DNA of 5,344 nucleotides from an uncultured Clostridia bacterium (GTDB lineage Bacteria > Bacillota_A > Clostridia > Oscillospirales > Oscillospiraceae), in contig CAMVIC010000129.1 in NCBI GenBank assembly GCA_947167435.1, forward strand, positions 1-5,344, given 5' to 3'. The position numbers were made by a program, and so were the translations under genes. Under the pieces are notes generated by a model, which made no database searches, was not told where the DNA came from, and saw only the letters and a program-made list of their open reading frames with translations. This document shows positions 1 through 5,344 of the stretch, piece by piece (within the stretch, counting starts at the first letter, position 1; each line of letters starts with the position of its first letter).

Positions 1-2
1 AT

Positions 3-650
3 GAAGACCGGCACGAGATCGAAATGGTCATGGGCCACTACGCCCTCCGTGACAATCCGCGCAATATGATGAAAAATCTGCAGTTCTTCGCTTTGGAGGA
101 GCCGGATGTGTCGGTGGAATGGGGTGACCAGGGCCGTTTTGTGGGAGCGAAAAAAGTGAAAGCCTTCTTTGAGCGGGAAGCAAAGCGCCTGGTGTACGAG
201 GGCGAATATCGTGTCCGCTGGCTGACCACACCGATGATCCAGATTGCTCAGGACCGGAAGACGGCGAAGTGCGTGTGGGTGGCCCCCGGTGCTGAAGCCA
301 TGGTTGACCCGGACGGAACTCCGCACCAGCTGTGGAACTTTGTACGCTTTGCGGTGGACTTCATCCGCCGGGATGGGCACTGGAAAATCTGGCATATGCG
401 CATGTTCCAGGACGTCCGCTGTGACTTTGAGAAGGGCTGGGCCAAGGACAACTATAAATGGGTCTACCGGGGCAAGCACCCGGAAAGCGAACCCTGTGCG
501 CCCACCTACGTCAATCCCGTGAGCCCCAGCTTTGTGCAGGAGGCAATCCCCGCCTGCCCCTGCCCCTATGAAAGCTGGACGGACGAGAGCTGGATCTTCG
601 GGAAAGAGCCGCTCTACGGGAAAAAGAAAAACCCTAACGGCGTGTACTGA
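3..650 (+). CDS. SnoaL-like / NTF2-fold protein, 5'-truncated by window edge
   Basis: This is the C-terminal 215 residues of a SnoaL-like (nuclear transport factor 2 fold) protein. The reading frame is open back to base 3, and the codons before the ATG at 24 already read EDRHEIE, which matches the first helix of the SnoaL-like domain (family pattern roughly D-R-x-E-I-x-x-x-M-G-x-Y). The ATG at 24 is therefore probably internal and the real start lies upstream. Other family-like stretches are LTTPMIQIAQDRKTAKCVW (about 225-281) and a core strand with AVDFIRRDGHWKIWHMRMF (about 351-407). A proline-, cysteine- and tryptophan-rich tail follows (about 490-600). Family members include cyclases, isomerases and dehydratases such as the bile-acid 7-alpha-dehydratase BaiE, but many have no known reaction. 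I cannot assign catalytic residues or a substrate. No signal peptide is visible, so a cytoplasmic location is likely. It lies 72 bases upstream of the importer genes on the same strand. The fold call is fairly sure; the function is unknown. Confidence 0.8.
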   Translation, partial: EDRHEIEMVMGHYALRDNPRNMMKNLQFFALEEPDVSVEWGDQGRFVGAKKVKAFFEREAKRLVYEGEYRVRWLTTPMIQIAQDRKTAKCVWVAPGAEAMVDPDGTPHQLWNFVRFAVDFIRRDGHWKIWHMRMFQDVRCDFEKGWAKDNYKWVYRGKHPESEPCAPTYVNPVSPSFVQEAIPACPCPYESWTDESWIFGKEPLYGKKKNPNGVY

Positions 651-678
651 ACAGCCGACAGGGACAAACCGTAAGTCC

Positions 679-694
679 CCCGCCTGCAGGCGGG
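679..694. repeat. Perfect 16-base palindrome in spacer before binding-protein gene
   Basis: The sequence cccgcctg-caggcggg is a perfect inverted repeat lying 28 bases after the stop of the SnoaL-like gene and 28 bases before the ATG at 723. As RNA it would form a GC-rich stem of about six pairs with a four-base loop. It is followed by aaaataag and not by a T run, so it is not a standard intrinsic terminator on either strand. An overlapping alternative stem (gggac 661-665 with gtccc 675-679) is possible. It could be a dimeric repressor operator, an mRNA-stabilising or processing hairpin, or a weak terminator. The sequence alone does not decide. Confidence 0.55.
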
Positions 695-710
695 AAAATA
701 AGCATACTGA

Positions 711-716
711 AAGGAG
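711..716 (+). promoter_or_regulatory. Strong ribosome binding site of the binding-protein gene
   Basis: AAGGAG is followed by a six-base spacer and the ATG at 723. This near-ideal Shine-Dalgarno site fixes the start of the binding protein, which then begins with a typical basic signal-peptide n-region. I see no convincing -35/-10 promoter pair in the spacer 651-722. The best -10-like hexamer (catact, 703-708) has no matching -35. Confidence 0.8.
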
Positions 717-722
717 AACACT

Positions 723-1703
723 ATGAGCAAGCAAATCAAGCGCATCCTCAGCGTATGTCTGGTGCTGGTTCTGGCCATGGCACTCTGCACACCTCTCGCC
801 TCCGCAGAAGGCAAGGATCCCTACACCGACGAGATCAAAATCGCATACCTCCCCAACACTCTCGCCTCTGGCAACGGTACCGTCTGGGGCCAGGCGGCCG
901 GCGACGAGCTGGCCGGTTACGAAAACGTGACCTTCAACGTTTTTGACGGCAAAGGCTCTGCCCAGACTCAGAATGAGGTTATCAGCGAGCTGATCGTTCA
1001 GGGCTACGATGCTCTGATTCTTCAGCCTGCCGATCCCAGCGCACTGGCCGCTTCTGTTGCCCGCGCTGAGCAGGCCGGCATCAAAGTCATCACTCTGAAC
1101 ATTGGTGTTGAGGTTCCCCATACCGCTCACCTGATGGCTGCCAACATTGAAAGCGGCATCATGGCCGCCCGTCAGTTGGGTGAGGCCATGGGAGGTGAGG
1201 GCACCGTGGGTCTGGTGGATATCGCCGCCAACATGCGCGCCGTCGTCCTGATCGGCGAGGGCTTCAAAGAGACCATGGCTGCCGAGTATCCCAACATCAA
1301 GGTCGTTGCCGACTCCGAGGGCGACTGGACCGCTGAAACTGCCAATGCCGTTACTCGCGATTATCTGGCCAAGTACCCCGACATGAAGGGCATCTTCACC
1401 TGCGGCGACCCTGCTGCCATCGGCGCCATGCAGGCTGCCAAAGCTGCCGGCCGCGACGACCTGATGATCTGGGGCGTTGACGGTGAGAAGACCTGCATTG
1501 AGTACATTGAGTCCGGTGATATCGCCGGTACGGTCTATATTGACTACTACGACATGGGCAAGACTGCTGCCCGCTTCGCCCTCTATGCCATTACCCTGGG
1601 CGTTGACGGCTCCACCTATGAGGAGACTCCGCTGGTGAAGATCCCTGCCATCGCCGTCACCAGAGAGAACGCCGGCACCATCGCTCCCGACAAGCGCTGG
1701 TAA
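723..1703 (+). CDS. Sugar-type ABC transporter substrate-binding protein (RbsB-like, periplasmic binding protein type 1)
   Basis: This 326-residue exported binding protein is the ligand-capturing part of the importer encoded downstream. Residues 1-28 form a signal peptide: basic MSKQIKR, a hydrophobic core, and an A-S-A cleavage site before E29. The two cysteines in the leader (C12, C22) lack a lipobox (residues before C22 are M-A-L), so signal peptidase I release is expected rather than lipid anchoring. The two-lobed type 1 fold shows in the first strand IKIAYLPNTL (38-47), GYDALILQPADPSAL (94-108), AGIKVITLN (118-126), IGEGF (177-181), the second-lobe segment IFTCGDPAAIGAM (224-236), WGVDG (250-254) and the hinge-side GTVYIDYYDMG (269-279). 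Compared from memory with E. coli RbsB, ribose contacts are mostly changed: the Asp-Arg pair becomes N126-I127, a contacting Asn becomes G228 and a Gln becomes I273, while one Asp is kept as D253. The ligand is therefore unknown. The gene ends in tandem TAA TAA stops and is followed by a terminator. Confidence 0.93.
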   Translation: MSKQIKRILSVCLVLVLAMALCTPLASAEGKDPYTDEIKIAYLPNTLASGNGTVWGQAAGDELAGYENVTFNVFDGKGSAQTQNEVISELIVQGYDALILQPADPSALAASVARAEQAGIKVITLNIGVEVPHTAHLMAANIESGIMAARQLGEAMGGEGTVGLVDIAANMRAVVLIGEGFKETMAAEYPNIKVVADSEGDWTAETANAVTRDYLAKYPDMKGIFTCGDPAAIGAMQAAKAAGRDDLMIWGVDGEKTCIEYIESGDIAGTVYIDYYDMGKTAARFALYAITLGVDGSTYEETPLVKIPAIAVTRENAGTIAPDKRW

Positions 1704-1706
1704 TAA

Positions 1707-1722
1707 GCGCCGTTACGGACGC
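1707..1722 (+). other. Small stem-loop directly after the binding-protein stop codons
   Basis: Immediately after the tandem stops, gcgccg pairs with cgg-a-cgc across a three-base loop (tta), giving six GC-rich pairs with one bulged A at 1719. It precedes the intrinsic terminator by about 15 bases. Such a hairpin could help protect the 3' end of a terminated binding-protein transcript, but that role is inference and a short GC-rich stem can arise by chance. Confidence 0.4.
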
Positions 1723-1737
1723 ATTCGATTGAACCGC

Positions 1738-1781
1738 GCTCCGCGCATAGCTGAAACAGGTCTGTGCGCGGAGCTTTTTTT
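1738..1781 (+). terminator. Intrinsic terminator between binding-protein and permease genes
   Basis: A perfect ten-pair GC-rich stem (gctccgcgca 1738-1747 with tgcgcggagc 1765-1774) encloses a 17-base loop and is followed directly by seven T residues (1775-1781). The loop can add a small inner pairing (ctg-aaa-cag, 1751-1759). This is a textbook Rho-independent terminator. It sits inside what is otherwise one operon, 34 bases after the binding-protein stop and 30 bases before permease 1. The expected effect is partial termination, giving more binding-protein mRNA than permease/ATPase mRNA. I see no clear separate promoter in 1782-1811, so the downstream genes probably depend on read-through. 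Confidence 0.9.
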
Positions 1782-1790
1782 AGAGAATGT

Positions 1791-1812
1791 TGAGTACAGG
1801 AGATTGTACTTA
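1791..1812 (+). promoter_or_regulatory. Ribosome binding site of permease 1 displayed in a hairpin loop
   Basis: The Shine-Dalgarno sequence AGGAGA (1798-1803) lies eight bases before the ATG at 1812 and supports that start. The site is framed by an inverted repeat: agtaca (1793-1798) pairs perfectly with tgtact (1805-1810), with loop ggagat (1799-1804). The stem can extend by a G-U pair (1792/1811) and a T-A pair (1791/1812), reaching the A of the start codon. The ribosome binding core would thus sit in a six-base loop. The pairing is seen directly; a regulatory role is inference. Confidence 0.6.
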
Positions 1813-2801
1813 TGAATGAAACGCAAAAACGAAAACTGATTACCCTGGTAATGGTAATTGCCCTGGCCGTGTTCTTCGCACTGAAGACAGAATCCTTCTT
1901 CGCAATCAGGAACCTGAGCAATCTGTTCCGGGGAGCCTCCTATCTGGGCATCATCGCAGCAGGCCTGACCATCGTCATTATCGCCGGCGGCAACAACCTC
2001 TCGACCGGTGCGACCGTAGGCCTGGTGGCGATGATCGTATCCCGCCTGCTCTATGCTGGACTGCCGATTATCGTTTCGGTACTGCTGGGCTGCCTGGCAG
2101 GAGCCCTTTGCGGCTGGCTGGACGGGGTGCTGATTACCCGCTTCAACCTGCCTGACTTCGTTGCCACTCTGGCAACCAACTATGTATACAGCGGCGTGAT
2201 CCTGATTGTGGCCTTCCGAAAGAACGGCCTGGTCACCACGCGGCCTATTATCGATCGAAATTTCCTGGCCCTGGGCGAAGGAATCGGACCGGTATCCTAT
2301 GCGCTGATTGCCTGGGTCCTGACCGTCCTGGTGATCCAGTTCCTGCTTTACAAGACCCGCTTTGGCACCCATGTCTACGCCACCGGCACCAATCCCACGG
2401 CTGCCCAGATCACCGGTATCAACACCAAGCGCGTCAAGCGCATCTGCTATACCATCAGCGGCCTGACCTGCGGCCTGGCAGCGGTCTTCCTGCTGGGCTA
2501 TGAAGGCGCGGCCTCCCTGAAAACCGGTGAGATCTACACCTTCAACGCGATCTGCGCTGCGGTCATCGGCGGTGCCGCGCTCTCCGGCGGTCACGGCGAC
2601 GCGATGGGCACCTTCCTGGGCTGCATCTTCATGCAGCTCATCATGAACGGCATCTACAAGCTGAACCTGCCCTCTGAGTATCAGACGCTGCTTGTAGGGG
2701 CAGCCATCATTATCATGAGCACCTTCAACACGCTGTATACCCGTTGGTCCAACCGCCGTCTGCGTGAATTAGGCGCCAGAGAAGACAGGGGGGTGGCATG
2801 A
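1812..2801 (+). CDS. ABC transporter permease 1 (RbsC-like, BPD_transp_2 family)
   Basis: This 329-residue integral membrane protein is of the usual length for ribose/galactose-class permeases. Hydrophobic segments appear near residues 8-24, 43-58, 64-80, 86-108, 114-135, 160-180, 211-229, 245-258, 264-280 and 290-307. The cytoplasmic loop YATGTNPTAAQITGI (189-203) is the family's conserved loop thought to contact the ATPase, and NLPDFVATLAT (112-122) and GGAALSGGHGDAMGT (253-267) are further hallmarks. The usual GG-I/M-D-L-S-V-G motif is altered here to GGNNLSTG (59-66), whereas permease 2 keeps it intact. The protein most likely pairs with permease 2 as a heterodimeric channel. Its last codons overlap the ATPase gene start (ATGA at 2798-2801), which implies translational coupling. 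The substrate cannot be read from the sequence. Confidence 0.93.
   Translation: MNETQKRKLITLVMVIALAVFFALKTESFFAIRNLSNLFRGASYLGIIAAGLTIVIIAGGNNLSTGATVGLVAMIVSRLLYAGLPIIVSVLLGCLAGALCGWLDGVLITRFNLPDFVATLATNYVYSGVILIVAFRKNGLVTTRPIIDRNFLALGEGIGPVSYALIAWVLTVLVIQFLLYKTRFGTHVYATGTNPTAAQITGINTKRVKRICYTISGLTCGLAAVFLLGYEGAASLKTGEIYTFNAICAAVIGGAALSGGHGDAMGTFLGCIFMQLIMNGIYKLNLPSEYQTLLVGAAIIIMSTFNTLYTRWSNRRLRELGAREDRGVA
2787..2796 (+). promoter_or_regulatory. Ribosome binding site that bears on the ATPase start choice
   Basis: AGGGGGGTGG lies inside the end of permease 1 and resembles the full AAGGAGGTG site with A-to-G changes. Two in-frame ATGs follow at 2798 and 2801. Counting from the GG core ending at 2793, the first is four bases away and the second seven. 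The spacing therefore favours the second ATG, while the ATGA overlap favours the first. The difference is one methionine. Confidence 0.6.
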
Positions 2802-4312
2802 TGAGCAATAATGAAAAAGCGCTGGAAGTGCGTCAGATTGTCAAACGCTTTTCCGGCATCGAAGTTCTGAAACGTGTGGATTTTGACGTCCGACGGGGCG
2901 AAGTTCACGGCCTGATGGGCGAAAACGGCGCCGGGAAATCCACCCTGATCAAGATCATCACCGGCGTTTATCCCAAGGATGAGGGCCAGATCTTCATTGA
3001 CGGGCAGGAGGTGGAAATCAACTCCCGTCAGGACTCCATCGACTGCGGTGTGTCCGTCATCTATCAGGAACTGAGCGTAATCCCAACCCTTACGGTTATG
3101 CAGAACATCTTCCTGGGCCAGGAACTGACACGGTACGGAATTCTGGAAAAGAAGAAGATGGCCGGGCGCGTCCGGGAGCTGATCGAGAGCTGCGGATTTG
3201 ACCTGAATCCAAACGACTATGTGGAGAAGCTGAGTGTGGCCAAGCGGCAGATGGTGGAGATCCTGAAGGCACTGCTTTTTGACGCCAGAATCATCATTAT
3301 GGACGAACCCACCGCTTCCCTGAGCGACAAGGAGTCGGACAAGCTCTTCGAGATCATTACCCGTCTGCGACAGCAGGGGCGCAGCATTATCTATATCTCC
3401 CACCGGCTGGATGAGGTTTACCGCATTGTGGACCGTCTCACCGTGCTACGGGACGGAGAGGTCGTTGGTGTGCTGCCCAAGGAAGAGATCGAACACCAGC
3501 GCGTGGTGCAGATGATGATCGGCAAGGAAGTAAAGGACCAGAGTGCGAAGGCTAATCCTGCCAGGAAGGACGGAAATGTGCTTTCCGTGCGGAATCTCAG
3601 CCGCAAGCCCTACTGGAACGACATCAGCTTTGATGCTTACGAAGGCCAGATCCTGGGAATCGGCGGCCTGGTGGGCTCCGGCCGCACGGAGCTGCTGCGC
3701 AGCATTTACGGCGTGGATGCCTATGACAGCGGCAGCATTCTCTATAACGGCGCCCCCATCAGTCGAAATGTCCATAAAAACATCCTCATGGGCATGGGTT
3801 ATATTCCTGAAGATCGGCGCGGTGAGGGGCTGATTCCGCTGCTCTCGGTGGGACAGAATATCGCCATGCCGAACTATGATATCCTGACCAAAGGACTGAA
3901 CGTGATCAACATCGCCAAGGAAAAGCAGATGGGCGAGGATATGATCCGAAATGTGGATATCCGACCGAATTTGCCGACGAACCCGGTGAAGAATCTTTCC
4001 GGCGGCAATCAGCAGAAGGTTGTGGTGGGCAAGTGGCTTGCACGTGACCTGAAGATCCTGCTGATCGACGAGCCTACCGTGGGTGTGGACATTGGCGTAA
4101 AGGGGGAGATCCATCAGATTTTTGCGGATCTGGCCCGGCAGGGCGTGATTGTCATTCTGGTCTCTTCGGATCTGAAGGAACTGGTCACGGTGGCGGATCG
4201 GATTCTGGTGCTGCATAAAGGGCGGATCTTCAAGGAAATCGCCAAGGAGGACGCCAGTCAGGAGAGGGTTCTGCTGGCTGCCTCGGGCGTGGACAAGGGG
4301 GACGAAACATGA
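2798..4312 (+). CDS. Sugar-type ABC transporter ATP-binding protein, two fused NBDs (RbsA/MglA-like)
   Basis: This 504-residue cytoplasmic ATPase powers the importer. NBD1 has Walker A GENGAGKST (41-49), Q-loop Q90 in YQELSV, a family-typical signature LSVAKRQ (145-151), Walker B IIIMDE (165-170) followed by PTASL, and switch histidine H202 in ISHRLDE. NBD2 has the degenerate Walker A GLVGSGRTE (290-298; Arg in place of Lys), the family hallmark PEDRRGEG (337-344), a canonical signature LSGGNQQ (400-406), Walker B ILLIDE (420-425) and no switch histidine (S457 in VSSDLKE). This asymmetry between the halves is normal for RbsA/MglA/XylG proteins and is not a sign of decay. The length is also typical. 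The gene overlaps permease 1 at its start and permease 2 at its end by four bases each (ATGA), so the three membrane-complex genes are probably translated as a coupled unit. Starts at 2798 and 2801 are both possible. The substrate is not encoded in this subunit. Confidence 0.96.
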   Translation: MMSNNEKALEVRQIVKRFSGIEVLKRVDFDVRRGEVHGLMGENGAGKSTLIKIITGVYPKDEGQIFIDGQEVEINSRQDSIDCGVSVIYQELSVIPTLTVMQNIFLGQELTRYGILEKKKMAGRVRELIESCGFDLNPNDYVEKLSVAKRQMVEILKALLFDARIIIMDEPTASLSDKESDKLFEIITRLRQQGRSIIYISHRLDEVYRIVDRLTVLRDGEVVGVLPKEEIEHQRVVQMMIGKEVKDQSAKANPARKDGNVLSVRNLSRKPYWNDISFDAYEGQILGIGGLVGSGRTELLRSIYGVDAYDSGSILYNGAPISRNVHKNILMGMGYIPEDRRGEGLIPLLSVGQNIAMPNYDILTKGLNVINIAKEKQMGEDMIRNVDIRPNLPTNPVKNLSGGNQQKVVVGKWLARDLKILLIDEPTVGVDIGVKGEIHQIFADLARQGVIVILVSSDLKELVTVADRILVLHKGRIFKEIAKEDASQERVLLAASGVDKGDET

Positions 4313-5313
4313 ACGGAAAACAGCTACTGAAAAAAACGAGCAAATTCTTTCTCCTGATTCTTCTGCTTCTGATCGCCGCAATCTTCGAGGGAAAGACCTT
4401 TTTCTCCTTTTTCAACATCATGAACATCCTGCTGTCCGTGTCGGTGTACGGCATTATGATCTGCGGCTCGATTTTTCCCCTGCTGGTGGGCGGCATGGAT
4501 CTGTCCGTGGGCTCAATCGCTGCCTTTTCCGGCATTGTCGGCGTGATGACCATGACACAGGGAGGTTTCACCACCGGAAGCGTGGTGCTGGGTATTCTGG
4601 CCGCGGTTGCGGTGGGTGCGCTGATCGGCATACTCAACGGAGCAATTACCTACTATTTTGACGTTCCCGCTCTGCTGACCACCATCTCCACCCAGTATAT
4701 TTTCTACGCGCTTGCCCAGCTGATCACGGCGAACCGAACTGTTTCCGCCGTTGGCTCCAAGGTTTTTGATTTTATCGGCAGCGGCACCATTGCCCGGATC
4801 CCATTCCCGATTTTCATCATGCTTGGCTTTACGCTGATCATCTATTTTGTGCTCAACAAAACCGCGTACGGCCGCAAGGTCTACGCCGTGGGCGGCAACC
4901 CGAAGGCAAGCCGGATGATGGGTATCCACCCGGGGAAGGTGATGATCACCGCCTATGTTCTCTCCGGTGTCACGGCGGCCATTGCCGGTCTGGTGCTGAC
5001 CTCCATGAACACTATGGTGCGAGCCAATACCGGTTACGGCTATGAGCTGTATGTATTCATCGGACTTATGATCGGCGGCATCAATTTTGCCGGCGGCGAA
5101 GGCACAATCCAGGACGGCATCTTCGGATCCCTGCTGGTGGGTGTACTGAATAATGTCCTGATGATGGTTGGCATCGACGCCACTTACCACAAGATGATTC
5201 AGGGCATCGTCATCATCATTGCCGTCGCCCTGAGCGCCCGGCGAATTGCAAAAGAGAGCGGTCTTGACCGCAAAACCACATTCCGCCGTAAGCGGCTGTC
5301 CAAACAGGTTTAG
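4309..5313 (+). CDS. ABC transporter permease 2 (RbsC-like, BPD_transp_2 family)
   Basis: This is the second membrane subunit, 334 residues, with hydrophobic segments near 13-26, 37-60, 64-82, 90-112, 118-140, 165-183, 213-232, 247-258, 266-290 and 294-311. It keeps the canonical family motif GGMDLSVGS (61-69), the ATPase-contact loop YAVGGNPKASRMMGI (192-206) and the GGINFAGGEGTIQDG segment (256-270), followed by GVLNNVLMMVG (278-288). A basic cytoplasmic tail (RRIAKESGLDRKTTFRRKR, 311-329) ends the protein. The ATG at 4309 overlaps the ATPase stop (ATGA) and is preceded by AAGGGG (4295-4300) with an eight-base spacer, which supports this start. It is clearly diverged from permease 1, so the operon encodes a heterodimeric channel and not a recent duplication. 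No terminator is visible in the 31 bases after its TAG, so the operon may continue. Confidence 0.95.
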   Translation: MNGKQLLKKTSKFFLLILLLLIAAIFEGKTFFSFFNIMNILLSVSVYGIMICGSIFPLLVGGMDLSVGSIAAFSGIVGVMTMTQGGFTTGSVVLGILAAVAVGALIGILNGAITYYFDVPALLTTISTQYIFYALAQLITANRTVSAVGSKVFDFIGSGTIARIPFPIFIMLGFTLIIYFVLNKTAYGRKVYAVGGNPKASRMMGIHPGKVMITAYVLSGVTAAIAGLVLTSMNTMVRANTGYGYELYVFIGLMIGGINFAGGEGTIQDGIFGSLLVGVLNNVLMMVGIDATYHKMIQGIVIIIAVALSARRIAKESGLDRKTTFRRKRLSKQV

Positions 5314-5344
5314 GACGAAGAAGCAGGAACACAGAAAAGAAAAA

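Noticed and set aside
651..722. Search for a sigma-70-type promoter or a catabolite (cre-like) operator before the binding-protein gene
   Set aside because: The only -10-like hexamer (703-708) has no -35 partner, and no stretch fits a cre consensus well enough to call.
1706..1740. Possible antiterminator pairing of agcgc (1706-1710) with gcgct (1736-1740)
   Set aside because: It has only five pairs, overlaps the terminator arm by three bases, and is far weaker than the ten-pair terminator stem.
1713..2594. Long open frame on the minus strand opposite permease 1
   Set aside because: It reads as a Gln/Asp/Gly-rich low-complexity protein with no recognisable domain, and it covers the terminator and a clear membrane gene. 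It is a codon-bias shadow.
3656..3700. Degenerate second Walker A (Arg for Lys) and missing switch histidine in NBD2 as a sign of an inactive ATPase
   Set aside because: These changes are normal in RbsA/MglA-type fused ATPases and do not indicate a broken gene.
2681..4381. Two long minus-strand open frames opposite the ATPase (2681-3403 and 3446-4381)
   Set aside because: The translations are His/Asp/Gln-rich with no family resemblance, while the plus strand encodes every ABC ATPase motif. They are antisense shadows.
4513..5190. Minus-strand open frame opposite permease 2
   Set aside because: Its composition is the complement of a hydrophobic membrane gene (many His, Gln, Asn, Gly), and no motif is seen.
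5314..5344. Purine-rich tail after permease 2 as a ribosome binding site or the start of another gene
   Set aside because: Only 31 bases remain, with no start codon and no hairpin. Nothing can be supported.

Overview
The window carries the 3' part of one enzyme-like gene followed by a complete four-gene ABC importer operon, all on the + strand and tightly packed. The GC content is moderately high, the ribosome binding sites are strong AAGGAG/AGGAGA types, and the transporter is of the CUT2 (ribose/galactose/autoinducer-2) class. Together these fit a gut- or rumen-type anaerobe of the Clostridia (Bacillota), for example a Christensenellales- or Oscillospirales-like lineage. That placement is an impression from style, not a demonstrated assignment. 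The binding protein has a signal-peptidase-I leader and no lipobox, which is atypical for a monoderm.

Layout. Positions 3-650 hold a SnoaL-like/NTF2-fold protein whose true start lies upstream of the window. Positions 651-722 are a 72-base spacer with a perfect 16-base palindrome and the ribosome binding site of the next gene. Positions 723-1703 encode an exported sugar-type periplasmic binding protein. Positions 1704-1811 hold a small hairpin, a strong intrinsic terminator and a hairpin that displays the next ribosome binding site in its loop. Positions 1812-2801 encode permease 1, 2798-4312 a two-domain ATPase, and 4309-5313 permease 2. The last three genes are joined by two ATGA stop/start overlaps. 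The remaining 31 bases (5314-5344) are purine-rich and show no gene.

How it works together. The binding protein should capture a ligand outside the membrane and deliver it to a channel built from two different permeases, driven by the fused double-NBD ATPase. The terminator after the binding-protein gene would let most transcripts stop there, giving excess binding protein over membrane parts. The ligand is not identified. By comparison with E. coli RbsB from memory, most ribose-contacting polar residues are replaced, so ribose is unlikely. The SnoaL-like gene just upstream, with no obvious terminator between, suggests the imported compound may feed a small-molecule catabolic pathway, but this is inference. 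I see no mobile element, CRISPR array, tRNA or rRNA. The transporter itself is of a well-known type, and the novelty, if any, lies in its ligand and its pairing with the SnoaL-like protein.
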